64,000 nt of DNA from Sphingopyxis sp. QXT-31 (lineage in GTDB: Bacteria > Pseudomonadota > Alphaproteobacteria > Sphingomonadales > Sphingomonadaceae), in NCBI RefSeq assembly GCF_001984035.1, contig NZ_CP019449.1, forward strand, positions 2,294,001-2,358,000, in the 5' to 3' direction. The notes under the pieces are model-generated. The model was not told the origin of the DNA, did no database searches, and saw only the letters and a list, made by a program, of their open reading frames with translations. Position 1 is the first letter of the stretch. Each line of letters begins with the position of its first letter. The position numbers and the translations under genes were made by a program. Of this stretch, positions 1-9,869 are shown one piece after another.

Positions 1-6
1 CGGGTC

Positions 7-32
7 GTCTCGACTTCGCTCGACACGAACGG
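7..32. repeat. Half unit of inverted-repeat family A
   Basis: This copy of the element carries GTCTCGACTTCGCTCGACAC and then GAACGG. The same arm occurs at 9269-9341, 15095-15173, 48484-48565 and 54928-55006. The matching left arm lies before the window edge. The GG that ends the repeat runs into the GGAG ribosome binding site (31-34) of the next gene. Confidence 0.8.
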
Positions 33-41
33 AGAATCTGG

Positions 42-1541
42 ATGACTGATCCCGAGCACATTCCCGTCATCATCGGCGTCGGCCAGGTCAACGACCGGCC
101 CGAGGACCCTGATCAGGGGCTCGATTCTCTCGGCCTGATGGTCGCGGCGCTGAACGTTGCGGCCGAAGATGCCGGCGTCTCGCTGACGGAGCTCGACAGC
201 CTCGCGATCGTCGACCAGATCAGCTTCCACAGCCTCGGCAAACTGCCCGAACCGCTCGCCGCCGCGATCGGCGCCAGCCCCAAGATCAACTACCAGTCCG
301 ACGCCCCGCACGGCGACACCCCGATCCGCCTGCTCAACGAAGCCGCGAACCGCATCGGCGCGGGCGAGGTGAAGCTCGCCGCAATCGTGGGCGCCGAGGC
401 GCTGCGCACCGCCGCCGGCCGCGCCGCGAAGGCCGCGAAGGGCGAGGACAAAAGCTATAACGCGGTGCGCCAGGTCGCGACGCGCCGCGAGCCCAATTAT
501 GCGCAGGTCCACGGCCTGTCGGCGCCGGTCGACGTCTACCCGCTCTACGAAAACGCCACCCGCGCCGCCTGGGGCCAGAGCCTCGCCGAAGCACAGGACG
601 AGAGCGCGCAAATATGGTCGCGCTTCTCCGAAGTCGCCGCCGCCAACGACGGCGCGTGGATCCGCAAGCCCGCATCCCCCGCCGACATCCTCCGCGTCGA
701 TGAACGCAACCGCCCGATCGCCTTCCCCTATTCGAAGCTGATGGTTGCCAACTCTTCGGTGAACCAGGGCGCCGGTTTCATCGTCACCAGCCTCGCCGAA
801 GCGCGCCGCCGCGGCATCGCCGACGAGCGCCTGATCTACGTCGGCATGGGCGCCGCCGCGAAGGAGCCCGCGAGCATCCTCCACCGCGACCGCTACGACG
901 GCAGCGTCAGCATGGAGACGAGCATTACCCGCACGCTCGACCTCAACGCCATGACCGTCGACGACTTCGACTGCGTCGAACTCTACAGCTGCTTTCCCTG
1001 CGTGCCCAAGATGGCGCGGCGCATCCTCGGCTGGCCGTGGGATCGCCCCGCGACGGTGTTCGGCGGCCTGACCTTCGGCGGCGGCCCGATCGCCAATTAT
1101 ATGAGCCACGCGGTGGTCTCGATGGTCGAGAAGCTCCGCACCGAGGGCCGCACCGGCTTCCTCTTCGCCAACGGCGGCTTCGCGACCGACAATCATTGCA
1201 TCGTCCTGAGCAACGCGCCGATCGCTGCCGCGCGTTTCCCGCAAGACTTCGACTATCAGGCCGAAGCCGAGGAAAAGCGCGGACCCGTCCCCGAGCTGGT
1301 CAAGGATTACGCCGGCCCCGCAACGATCGAAAGCTACACCATCTTCTACGGCCGCGACGGCGCGCCCAAGGCCGGCGTCGTCGTCGCCCGCACGCCGGGT
1401 AACCAGCGCACGCTGGCGCATGTGGATGTCGGCGACGCCGCGATGCTGACGTTCCTGACCGACGGGGCGGCCGAGCCGGTCGGCACGGCGGGCGCGGTGG
1501 TGGCGCTCGGCGAAGATCGTTTCGGCTGGCGGGCGGCCTAA
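42..1541 (+). CDS. Thiolase-like protein (TLP1/SCP2-type acetyl-CoA acetyltransferase family)
   Basis: 499 residues, cytoplasmic thiolase fold. The C-terminal thiolase half is recognisable: ELYSCFPC near residues 313-320 and GGLTFGGGPIANY near 341-353. The segment that normally carries the nucleophilic cysteine of the N-terminal half (about residues 83-105, around APHGDTPIRLL) has no cysteine. An additional C-terminal domain from about residue 415 (SYTIFYGRDGAPKAG) resembles the extra beta domain of mycobacterial thiolase-like protein type 1. The role is probably acyl-CoA binding or fatty-acid metabolism, but true thiolase activity is doubtful. The start is fixed by GGAG at 31-34, seven bases upstream of ATG 42. 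The gene is followed by a repeat and then a convergent aldehyde dehydrogenase. Confidence 0.8.
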   Translation: MTDPEHIPVIIGVGQVNDRPEDPDQGLDSLGLMVAALNVAAEDAGVSLTELDSLAIVDQISFHSLGKLPEPLAAAIGASPKINYQSDAPHGDTPIRLLNEAANRIGAGEVKLAAIVGAEALRTAAGRAAKAAKGEDKSYNAVRQVATRREPNYAQVHGLSAPVDVYPLYENATRAAWGQSLAEAQDESAQIWSRFSEVAAANDGAWIRKPASPADILRVDERNRPIAFPYSKLMVANSSVNQGAGFIVTSLAEARRRGIADERLIYVGMGAAAKEPASILHRDRYDGSVSMETSITRTLDLNAMTVDDFDCVELYSCFPCVPKMARRILGWPWDRPATVFGGLTFGGGPIANYMSHAVVSMVEKLRTEGRTGFLFANGGFATDNHCIVLSNAPIAAARFPQDFDYQAEAEEKRGPVPELVKDYAGPATIESYTIFYGRDGAPKAGVVVARTPGNQRTLAHVDVGDAAMLTFLTDGAAEPVGTAGAVVALGEDRFGWRAA

Positions 1542-1675
1542 TCCTCCCCGCTTGCGGGGAGGGGGACCGTCCCAAGGATGGTGGAGGGGGCGGTCGGCCT
1601 AGAGCAGCGTAGCCCGAGGACGCCAACCCCCTCCGTCAGCGCTTTGCGCTGCCACCTCCCCACTAGTGGGGAGGA
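1541..1675. repeat. Intergenic repeat, family B
   Basis: The stretch begins ATCCTCCCCGC and ends GTGGGGAGGAC. Inside are CCCCCTCCGTCAGCGC and GCGCTGCCACCTCCCC, also in inverted relation. Related copies lie at 7424-7570, 45423-45555 and 50528-50680. It fills the whole gap between two convergent genes and may also act as their terminator. Confidence 0.8.
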
Positions 1676-1677
1676 CC

Positions 1678-3177
1678 CTAAATCTCGAAACTCACCCCCT
1701 GCGCCAGCGGCAGCGCGTCCGAATAATTCACGGTGTTCGTTGCGCGCCGCATATATTGGCGCCAGCTGTCCGAGCCGCTCTCGCGCCCGCCGCCGGTCTC
1801 CTTCTCGCCGCCGAAGGCACCGCCGATCTCCGCCCCGCTGGTGCCGAGATTGACGTTGGCGATCCCGCAGTCGCTGGCCGCCAGAAACCGCTCCGCCTCG
1901 CGCATATCGTTGGTGAAGATCGCCGACGACAGGCCGGCCGCGACCGCATTATGCTGTTCGATCACCGCGTCGAGATCGTCGTAGCGCATGACATAGAGGA
2001 TCGGTGCGAACGTCTCTTCGAGCACCGGCCCGACCTGCCCCGGCATCTCGACCAGCGCCGGGCGCGCATAAAAGCTCGCGCCCTCGCCGACGCGCTCGCC
2101 GCCCGTCACGACGCCGCCCGCCACCTTCGCCGCGGCCAGCGCCTCCTGCATCATCTCATACGCCGCACGGTCGATCAGCGGCCCAACGAGCACATCGCCT
2201 TCCAGCGGATTGCCGACGCCGACGCTCGCATAAGCCGCCTTCAGCTTGGCGACGAAGCCGTCGTAGATGCTGTCGTGGAGGAACAGGCGCCGCGTCGTCG
2301 TGCAGCGCTGCCCCGCTGTCCCCATCGCCCCGAACGCCACCCCGCGCAGCGCGAGGTCGAGATCGGCCGACGGCGCGACGATCACGCCATTGTTGCCGCC
2401 AAGCTCGAGGATCGGGCGCGCAAAACGCTGCGCCAGCCGCGGCGCCACCGCGCGGCCCATGCGCGTCGAGCCCGTCGCCGACAGCAGCGCCACGCGGCCG
2501 TCGTCGACCAGCGCCTCGCCCGCCTCGCGCCCGCCGATCAGCAGCTGCGACAGCCCTGCCGGCGCATCGCCGAAGCGTGCCACCGCGCGTTCGAAAATCG
2601 CCTGTGTCGCGAGCGCGGTCAGCGGCGTCTTTTCGGACGGCTTCCAGACCACGCTGTTGCCGCACACCAGCGCGAGCGCCGCATTCCACGCCCACACCGC
2701 CACCGGAAAGTTGAACGCCGAAATCACCCCGACGACGCCCAGCGGATGCCAGACCTCCATCATCCTGTGTCCCGGACGCTCGGTCGCGATCGTCAGGCCG
2801 TAAAGCTGGCGCGACAGCCCGACCGCGAAGTCGCAGATGTCGATCATCTCCTGCACTTCGCCCGCGCCCTCGGACGGAATCTTGCCCGCCTCGATCGTCA
2901 CCAGCTTGGCGAGGTCATCCTTCGCCGCGCGCAACTCCTCGCCGAACAGGCGCACCAGTTCGCCGCGGCGCGGCGCCGGCACCTTGCGCCAGGCGCGAAA
3001 CGCCGCGGTCGCACCGTCCAGCGCCTCCTCGATCGCCCCGGCATCGGCGACGCGCACCATCGCCACCTGCTCGCCGGTCAGCGGCGTCACCGACGGCATC
3101 GATCCCTCGGTCCACGTGCTGCGATCGACGCCGAGTCCATCGAGCAGCGCCGCGACCTGCTGGCCCATATCCGTCAT
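1678..3177 (-). CDS. Aldehyde dehydrogenase, antiquitin (ALDH7) type
   Basis: 499 residues from the ATG at 3177. An in-frame ATG at 3192 would add five residues, and longer upstream extensions look non-coding. NAD-dependent oxidation of an aldehyde to an acid; ALDH7 enzymes typically act on L-2-aminoadipate 6-semialdehyde in lysine catabolism. [11 protein letters not shown] (general base Glu about residue 257) and [12 protein letters not shown] (catalytic Cys about 291) are present, and GQRCTTTRR is typical of antiquitin-like enzymes. It is divergent from acetyl-CoA synthetase with about 97 bases between starts. The substrate is inferred from the family only. Confidence 0.88.
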   Translation of the reverse strand: MTDMGQQVAALLDGLGVDRSTWTEGSMPSVTPLTGEQVAMVRVADAGAIEEALDGATAAFRAWRKVPAPRRGELVRLFGEELRAAKDDLAKLVTIEAGKIPSEGAGEVQEMIDICDFAVGLSRQLYGLTIATERPGHRMMEVWHPLGVVGVISAFNFPVAVWAWNAALALVCGNSVVWKPSEKTPLTALATQAIFERAVARFGDAPAGLSQLLIGGREAGEALVDDGRVALLSATGSTRMGRAVAPRLAQRFARPILELGGNNGVIVAPSADLDLALRGVAFGAMGTAGQRCTTTRRLFLHDSIYDGFVAKLKAAYASVGVGNPLEGDVLVGPLIDRAAYEMMQEALAAAKVAGGVVTGGERVGEGASFYARPALVEMPGQVGPVLEETFAPILYVMRYDDLDAVIEQHNAVAAGLSSAIFTNDMREAERFLAASDCGIANVNLGTSGAEIGGAFGGEKETGGGRESGSDSWRQYMRRATNTVNYSDALPLAQGVSFEI

Positions 3178-3274
3178 TATCTGTCCCTTCATCGACGCGT
3201 GCGCGCCCTTGCAGTTTGTGGCTCGCGGGTTATCGCAGGCGGCGCACAATGCAAACCGAAAGCGGGAGACTCCA

Positions 3275-5235
<1,961 letters not shown>

Positions 5236-5239
<4 letters not shown>

Positions 5240-6228
5240 GCCGCCACCGCATGCCCGCGTCGCATCGCCAGGATGCGCGCCTCCACCTGGTCGAGCGCGT
5301 CGAGCGCGGTGACCAGGTCGGCGTTGACCGACGCCCCGACCTCGCCGCTGAGCGCGTCGCCGGTGGCGAGCAGCTCGCGGAAGGTGTCGCGCTCGAAGCG
5401 GAGCAGCGTCGCCTGCTCGCTGGTGCGCAGCAGCCGGTCGTGCGGGACGCCCAGCAACAGCGGCGACAGCCCGACGAGCTGACCCGGACCGGTGACGGTG
5501 AGCTGGTAGACGCCGTCCTTGTGCGGCAGCGCGCTGCGCACCGCGCCGCGCACGACAAGCCATAAGCCATCCGACGCCGCGCCGACCGCGGTAAGGTCGG
5601 TGTCGGCGGCCAGATCGACCCGTTCGCCCGCGTCCCAGAACGCCTGCCGCTGCCTCGGGCTCATCTCCGCGCAGCAGGGCAGCTTCGCGAGGAACGCCTC
5701 GGCGGCGAAATCATCCTCGGCGACTGGCGGCAACGCCCGCTGCGGGCGCGGGGTGAAGCTGTCGGGCGCGTCGCTCAGCAATGCCGCAATATCGTGCGTC
5801 TTGCCCGCGACGCGCGCGGCGATCAATTCGCCGAGCGCCGCCTGCAGCTTGAGCGACGCCGGCTGCAGCCGCGCCAGCGCGGCGCGAAACTGGTCGGCGG
5901 GCAGATACCAGGTCGCCACCGGCCCGCGCGCGATGCCCATCGCCGACCGTTTGAGGTCGCGGCCGATCAGCGCCATGTCGCCGATCACCTCGCCGGGCCC
6001 GACCTTCGCCAGCAGCGCAAGCCCGCCGCCGGGCAGCCGCTTGCCGATATCGACCCGGCCGGTGTCGATCAGATAGAGCCCCTCGGCGCGCTCGTTCTGG
6101 ACGAGCAGCGCTTGCCCGTCGGCGAAGTGCCGCGGCGAAAATCCGTCGGCGAGCTCGGCCAGCTCAGCCGCGTCCAATCCGGCGAAGAGCGGCGCGTCCG
6201 CCAGCTTCGCGGCGGACAACAGGCTCAT
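5236..6228 (-). CDS. Tandem cyclic-nucleotide-binding-domain protein
   Basis: 330 residues with two cNMP-binding folds and no DNA-binding domain. The first, about residues 15-125, has [17 protein letters not shown] and a phosphate-binding-cassette-like [20 protein letters not shown]. The second, about 200-310, keeps the fold ([20 protein letters not shown]) but its cassette is degenerate, so it may not bind nucleotide. The ATG (6228) overlaps the stop of the exonuclease III gene as ATGA, so the two are probably translationally coupled. The role is unknown; it could be a cNMP-responsive adaptor. A longer frame upstream would lie inside xthA and was not used. Confidence 0.75.
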
Positions 6229-6998
6229 CCCAGCACCGCCCAGGTCGGCGCATGGTCGCTCGCCTTCTCGCGCCCGCGATGGTCCTTGTCGACGCCCGCA
6301 TCGACCAGCCGATCGGCGAGCGCGGGGCTCAGCAGCAGATGGTCGATGCGGAAACCATGGTCGCGCTGCCAGCCGCCCGCCTGATAGTCCCAGAAGGTCC
6401 ACACCCCGCCCGCCGGATGGCGGCTGCGCACCGCGTCGGTCCAGCCGTCGCCGAGCAGACGGAACCAGGCATCGCGCGATTCGGGCTGCATCAGCGCGTC
6501 GTTCGCCATCGGCCCGCGGGGGTCCCAGACGTCGTCGTCGTGCGGGATGACATTATAGTCGCCGGTCAGGATCGCGGGGATTTCGGCCGCGAGCAGTTCT
6601 TTCGCGCGCTCGCGCAGCCGCGCCATCCAGCGCAGCTTATAATCGAACTTCGGCCCCGGATGCGGGTTGCCGTTGGGAAGATAGATGCAACCGACGCGCA
6701 GGCCGTGGATATCGGCCTCCAGATAGCGCGACTGCTCGTCCTCGGCCTCGCCCGCCAAACCGCGCTGCGTCTCGACCGGCATCGTGCCTTTCGCGAGGAT
6801 CGCGACGCCGTTGAAGCCCTTTTGCCCATGATAGAGGAAACCATAACCGGCTCCCTCGATCTCCTTCGTCGGCATCGTCTCGTCGCTCGACTTCAGCTCC
6901 TGCAGGCAGGCGATGTCCGGCTGGGTTTCCTCCAGCCATTCGATGAGGCGCGGCAGCCGCGCCTTGATACCGTTGATATTGAAGGTCGCGATTTTCAT
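6225..6998 (-). CDS. xthA: Exodeoxyribonuclease III (AP endonuclease)
   Basis: 257 residues, the usual size. Mg-dependent 3'-5' exonuclease and apurinic endonuclease of base-excision repair. Active-site residues of the exonuclease-endonuclease-phosphatase fold are visible: Asn7 in TFNINGIK, Glu34 in LQELKSSD, Asp and Asn in LTGDYNVIPHDDD, and the terminal SDHAP with His249. It is the first gene of a two-gene minus-strand unit with the double cNMP protein. Confidence 0.95.
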   Translation of the reverse strand: MKIATFNINGIKARLPRLIEWLEETQPDIACLQELKSSDETMPTKEIEGAGYGFLYHGQKGFNGVAILAKGTMPVETQRGLAGEAEDEQSRYLEADIHGLRVGCIYLPNGNPHPGPKFDYKLRWMARLRERAKELLAAEIPAILTGDYNVIPHDDDVWDPRGPMANDALMQPESRDAWFRLLGDGWTDAVRSRHPAGGVWTFWDYQAGGWQRDHGFRIDHLLLSPALADRLVDAGVDKDHRGREKASDHAPTWAVLG

Positions 6999-7037
6999 GC
7001 CGCATCTATGGCAGCATGCGACGCCCCGCGAAAGGCG

Positions 7038-7379
7038 TCAGATCGAGAAGCTCGACCCGCAGCCGCAGCCCGAGGCCGCGTTGGGATTTTCGACCTTGAA
7101 CGACGATCCGCCGAGCGAATCGACGAAGTCGACGACGCAGCCACGCACCAGGTCGATGCTCACCGGATCGACCACCAGCTTCACCCCGTCGGTCTCGGTG
7201 ACGATGTCATCGGCGTCGATGCTCTCGGCCAGCCCGAAGCGATAGGTGAAGCCCGAACAGCCGCCGCCGTCGACCGCAAGCCGCAGCGCGGCGTCGGCCT
7301 CGCCCTTGCGGTTCGCGATCCAGCGGACGCGCGCCGCGGCGGCGGGGGACAGGGCGATATCGGAAAGCTGCGTGGCCAT
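7038..7379 (-). CDS. erpA: A-type iron-sulfur cluster insertion protein
   Basis: 113 residues from ATG 7379; a longer upstream frame lies in repeat DNA. A-type carriers hold an Fe-S cluster or iron and pass it to apo-proteins. The three ligand cysteines are Cys41 in GGGCSGF and Cys105/Cys107 in SGCGCGSSFSI at the C terminus. ErpA rather than IscA is a best guess: no isc or suf genes are adjacent. It lies 39 bases upstream of xthA on the same strand. Confidence 0.88.
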   Translation of the reverse strand: MATQLSDIALSPAAAARVRWIANRKGEADAALRLAVDGGGCSGFTYRFGLAESIDADDIVTETDGVKLVVDPVSIDLVRGCVVDFVDSLGGSSFKVENPNAASGCGCGSSFSI

Positions 7380-7423
7380 GGGGTCAAGATAGGGCGTGCG
7401 GGCGCGAATGGAAGGGGGGTGAA

Positions 7424-7570
7424 GATCCTCCCCATCGCGAAGCGTTGGGGAGGGGGACCGCCGCGAAGCGGTGGTGGAGGGGTCTCGACGGTGCGTCATG
7501 GCGAGAGGGTTGAACCCCTCCGTCAGCCCTGCGGGCTGCCACCTCCCCATCGCTGCGCGTGGGGAGGATC
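7424..7570. repeat. Intergenic repeat, family B
   Basis: Begins GATCCTCCCC and ends GGGGAGGATC, with inner CCCCTCCGTCAGCCC and GGGCTGCCACCTCCCC elements and a GGTGGAGGGG segment. Same architecture as 1541-1675. It fills the gap upstream of the A-type Fe-S carrier; no gene is seen in it. Confidence 0.8.
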
Positions 7571-7587
7571 TTTACCGGCCCTCAAAT

Positions 7588-7623
7588 GAAAAGGGCGCCC
7601 CGGCTTGAACCGTTGGGCGCCCT
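7588..7623 (-). terminator. Rho-independent terminator after the M23 peptidase gene
   Basis: Inverted repeat AGGGCGCCC (7592-7600) and GGGCGCCCT (7615-7623), a 9-bp stem with a 14-base loop. On the minus strand it is followed by a TTTT run (7588-7592). It lies 27 bases past the stop of the peptidase gene. Confidence 0.75.
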
Positions 7624-7649
7624 ATCCTCTCCGACCCTGGAAGCTTGAG

Positions 7650-8351
7650 TTATTCGGGACCGCCCATCGCGGCCTTGTCGCCGGTAATCGCGGCGATCGC
7701 CATCGAATCCTGACGGCAGAAGGGCATCGGGTTGACCGGCGCGCCTTCGATGCGGACTTCATAATGGAGGTGGTTGCCGGTCGAGCGGCCGGTCGAGCCG
7801 ACATAACCGACGATCTCGCCCTTCTTCACCTGCTGGCCGGGGCGAACGATGTAGGACGACATATGGCCGTAGCGCGTCTGGATCGCGTTGCCATGTTCGA
7901 TTTCGACATAATTGCCGTAACCGCCGAGGCGCTGGGCGCGGCCCACGATGCCGTCGGCGGTGGCGTAGATCGGGGTGCCGTGCGGCGCCGGAATGTCGAT
8001 GCCGTTGTGGCGCGCGACCTTGCCGGTGATCGGGTGGACGCGCATGCCGTAGGACGACGAGAGCGACATGTTCTGGATCGGAACCCGCGACGGGACCGAC
8101 ACGCCCAGGCTCTGCGTCAGCCCGGTGTCGAGGCGCTTCCACGCCTGGAAAATCGCGCGCGCTTCGCTGTCTTCGCCGACCTGCGGCACGCCCGCATCGA
8201 AGCTGTCGTCATCGGGTTCGTCGGGAACGACGATGCCCGCATCGGCGCTGTTTTCCGCGGCATGAACCGCCGGAGCGCTCACGCCCATCAGCGCGGTGGC
8301 ACAAAAAATCAGTCCAAAACGAAACTTTTGCACCAGAAGAGTGTTAATCAC
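7650..8351 (-). CDS. M23 (LytM/lysostaphin-type) peptidase, exported
   Basis: 233 residues. The N terminus (FRFGLIFCATALMGVSAPAVHA) is a signal peptide, so it acts in the periplasm on peptidoglycan cross-bridges or as an amidase activator. The Zn site is complete: His115 and Asp119 (HNGID), His163 and the HLH pair His194/His196. The first codon is GTG at 8349-8351; no better start was seen. The acidic stretch PDEPDDD around residues 43-49 links the signal peptide to the catalytic part. Monocistronic, with its own terminator. Confidence 0.87.
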   Translation of the reverse strand: MINTLLVQKFRFGLIFCATALMGVSAPAVHAAENSADAGIVVPDEPDDDSFDAGVPQVGEDSEARAIFQAWKRLDTGLTQSLGVSVPSRVPIQNMSLSSSYGMRVHPITGKVARHNGIDIPAPHGTPIYATADGIVGRAQRLGGYGNYVEIEHGNAIQTRYGHMSSYIVRPGQQVKKGEIVGYVGSTGRSTGNHLHYEVRIEGAPVNPMPFCRQDSMAIAAITGDKAAMGGPE

Positions 8352-8376
8352 TTACGACCCCGCATCTGCCTTGTCG

Positions 8377-8436
8377 CCGATGGTCCGAAACGGCCATCGG
8401 TGCCGGTTTAGTCTGCTTTTGGATGATTGATCATCC
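8377..8436. promoter_or_regulatory. Hairpin and palindrome upstream of the M23 peptidase
   Basis: Two structures lie within 90 bases upstream of the peptidase start. CCGATGG (8377-8383) pairs with CCATCGG (8394-8400). GGATGAT (8421-8427) and ATCATCC (8430-8436) form a perfect palindrome around TG. They could be a 5' leader hairpin and a protein-binding site, or a bidirectional stop for the neighbouring gene. Function is not shown. Confidence 0.35.
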
Positions 8437-8465
8437 GCCCGGCATCCTGTCTGCGGGGGGAGTCG

Positions 8466-9257
8466 TTACGAAGCAACAACAGCATAGTATTCTTGCGTTA
8501 AACCGGCGTCGCGGCGCGCCGAGTCGTTGAACGGCGGCTTCAATTGACCCCGAAATCGCGATTTTACGAGGCTTTGCCAAGTTAACGCCGGGGCGAATCC
8601 CCGTTTGTCGCACGCCCATTCGAACCAGTCTGTGCCCGCGCTCACATGGCGAATTTCGTCGGCGTAGATGCGTTCCAGGATTTGCGCCGAGGCTTTGTCG
8701 CCGGTGCCGCGAAACCGTTCGATCATTGCCGGCGTGACGTCGAGCCCGCGCGCCTCGAGCACCATCGGCACGATCGCGAGCCGCGCCAGCGCGTCGTCGC
8801 TCGTTTGCTCGGCCGCTTCCCACAGCCCGGCATGCGCGGGGAGCGCGCCATAATAGCTGCCGAGCTGGCGCAGCCGCCGGTCGATCAGCGCAAAATGCAT
8901 CGCCTCGTCGGCCGCGACGCCGATCCAGTCGTCAACGAAACCGCGCGGAAATTCGCCGCCGAAACGCCCGACCAGATCGACCGCGAGGTCGATCGCCACG
9001 AACTCGATATGCGCGAGCGCGTGGAGCATCGCGATCCGCCCGCGGTCGGACCCGCCCTTGCGGCGGCGCGGCATCTGGTTCGGCGGCAGCAGTTCGGGTT
9101 CGGCCGGCCAGGCGGGCCGGTCGGGCATCGCGACGTCGCAGCGATGTTCGAGCGCACCCTGCCGCCACGCCCGCGCCAGCCCCCGCGCCGCGCGGCGCTT
9201 GGCGTGCGGATCGGCGGTCAGCAGCACCGCGCGCGCGGCTTCGCCCAATGTCGTCAC
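8466..9257 (-). CDS. Ferritin-like DUF455 family protein
   Basis: 263 residues, predicted cytoplasmic. Helical ferritin-like fold with metal-ligand patterns typical of di-iron proteins: LAHIEFVAIDLA, ADEAMHFALID and YADEIRHVSAG. The family is widespread in proteobacteria but no reaction is established. It does not match the usual tRNA hydroxylase MiaE arrangement closely enough to claim it. The start MTTLGEAA lies just inside a family A repeat boundary (9269). The bcp gene lies upstream on the same strand. Confidence 0.8.
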   Translation of the reverse strand: MTTLGEAARAVLLTADPHAKRRAARGLARAWRQGALEHRCDVAMPDRPAWPAEPELLPPNQMPRRRKGGSDRGRIAMLHALAHIEFVAIDLAVDLVGRFGGEFPRGFVDDWIGVAADEAMHFALIDRRLRQLGSYYGALPAHAGLWEAAEQTSDDALARLAIVPMVLEARGLDVTPAMIERFRGTGDKASAQILERIYADEIRHVSAGTDWFEWACDKRGFAPALTWQSLVKSRFRGQLKPPFNDSARRDAGLTQEYYAVVAS

Positions 9258-9268
9258 GGTTTCCCTAT

Positions 9269-9341
9269 CCGGTTCGCGTCAAGCGAAGTCGAGACGCCCC
9301 TCGGTCCAGCGCGGCGTCTCGACTTCGCTCGACGCGAACGG
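9269..9341. repeat. Inverted repeat family A
   Basis: Left arm CCGGTTCGCGTCAAGCG continuing to GAGACGCC (9269-9298), right arm GGCGTCTCGACTTCGCTCG continuing to GCGAACGGA (9313-9341). Sits between bcp and the DUF455 gene. This copy carries GCG where the others have GTG or CAC. Confidence 0.85.
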
Positions 9342-9360
9342 AAATAGGGTGCCACAAACA

Positions 9361-9825
9361 TTAGAGCGCCTTCGCCGCCTCCAGCACCGCGTCGGCATGG
9401 CCCTTCACGCGCACCTTGCGCCATTCCTGCGCGAGCTTGCCGTCGGCGCCGAACAGGAAGGTCGAGCGCTCGATGCCCATATAGGTCCGCCCGTAATTCT
9501 GCTTCTCGACCCACGTCCCGAAGGCCTCGCACACCGCGCCGTCCTCGTCGGAGGCGAGCCGCACGGTCAGCCCATATTTGTCGCGAAACTTGCAGAGCTT
9601 CGCCGGCGCATCGCGCGACACCGCGAGCACCTGCGCGTTCAATTTGGCGAACTCGGGCGCCAGCCGCGTGAAATCCTGCGCCTCGACGGTGCAGCCCGGC
9701 GTGTCCGCCTTGGGGTAGAAATAGACGACCAAAGGTGCGCCCTTGAGCGCCGCAAGGTCGATCGCCGCGCCGTCGGCGTCGAGCAGTTTCACGGCGGGTA
9801 CGACATCGCCGATGGCAAGGGTCAT
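9361..9825 (-). CDS. bcp: Thioredoxin-dependent peroxiredoxin, BCP family
   Basis: 154 residues. Reduces hydrogen and organic peroxides through a peroxidatic cysteine: Cys45 in YPKADTPGCTVEAQDF. The resolving cysteine found five residues later in many BCPs is absent here; other cysteines are near 82 and 99. The start at 9825 is set by a strong GAGGAG site (9832-9837) with a seven-base spacer; the ATG further upstream would sit in that site. Follows glnE, separated by the 9843-9869 palindrome. Confidence 0.93.
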   Translation of the reverse strand: MTLAIGDVVPAVKLLDADGAAIDLAALKGAPLVVYFYPKADTPGCTVEAQDFTRLAPEFAKLNAQVLAVSRDAPAKLCKFRDKYGLTVRLASDEDGAVCEAFGTWVEKQNYGRTYMGIERSTFLFGADGKLAQEWRKVRVKGHADAVLEAAKAL

Positions 9826-9842
9826 CGTTGGTCTCCTCAATA

Positions 9843-9869
9843 AATAAATAGGGACAGTCCCTATTTATT
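9843..9869. repeat. GGGAC-A-GTCCC palindrome at the glnE stop codon
   Basis: Arms AATAAATAGGGAC and GTCCCTATTTATT are perfect 13-bp inverted repeats around a single A at 9856. The glnE stop codon (9865-9867) is inside the palindrome. The same core occurs twice at 12602-12688, at the other end of glnE. Confidence 0.85.
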
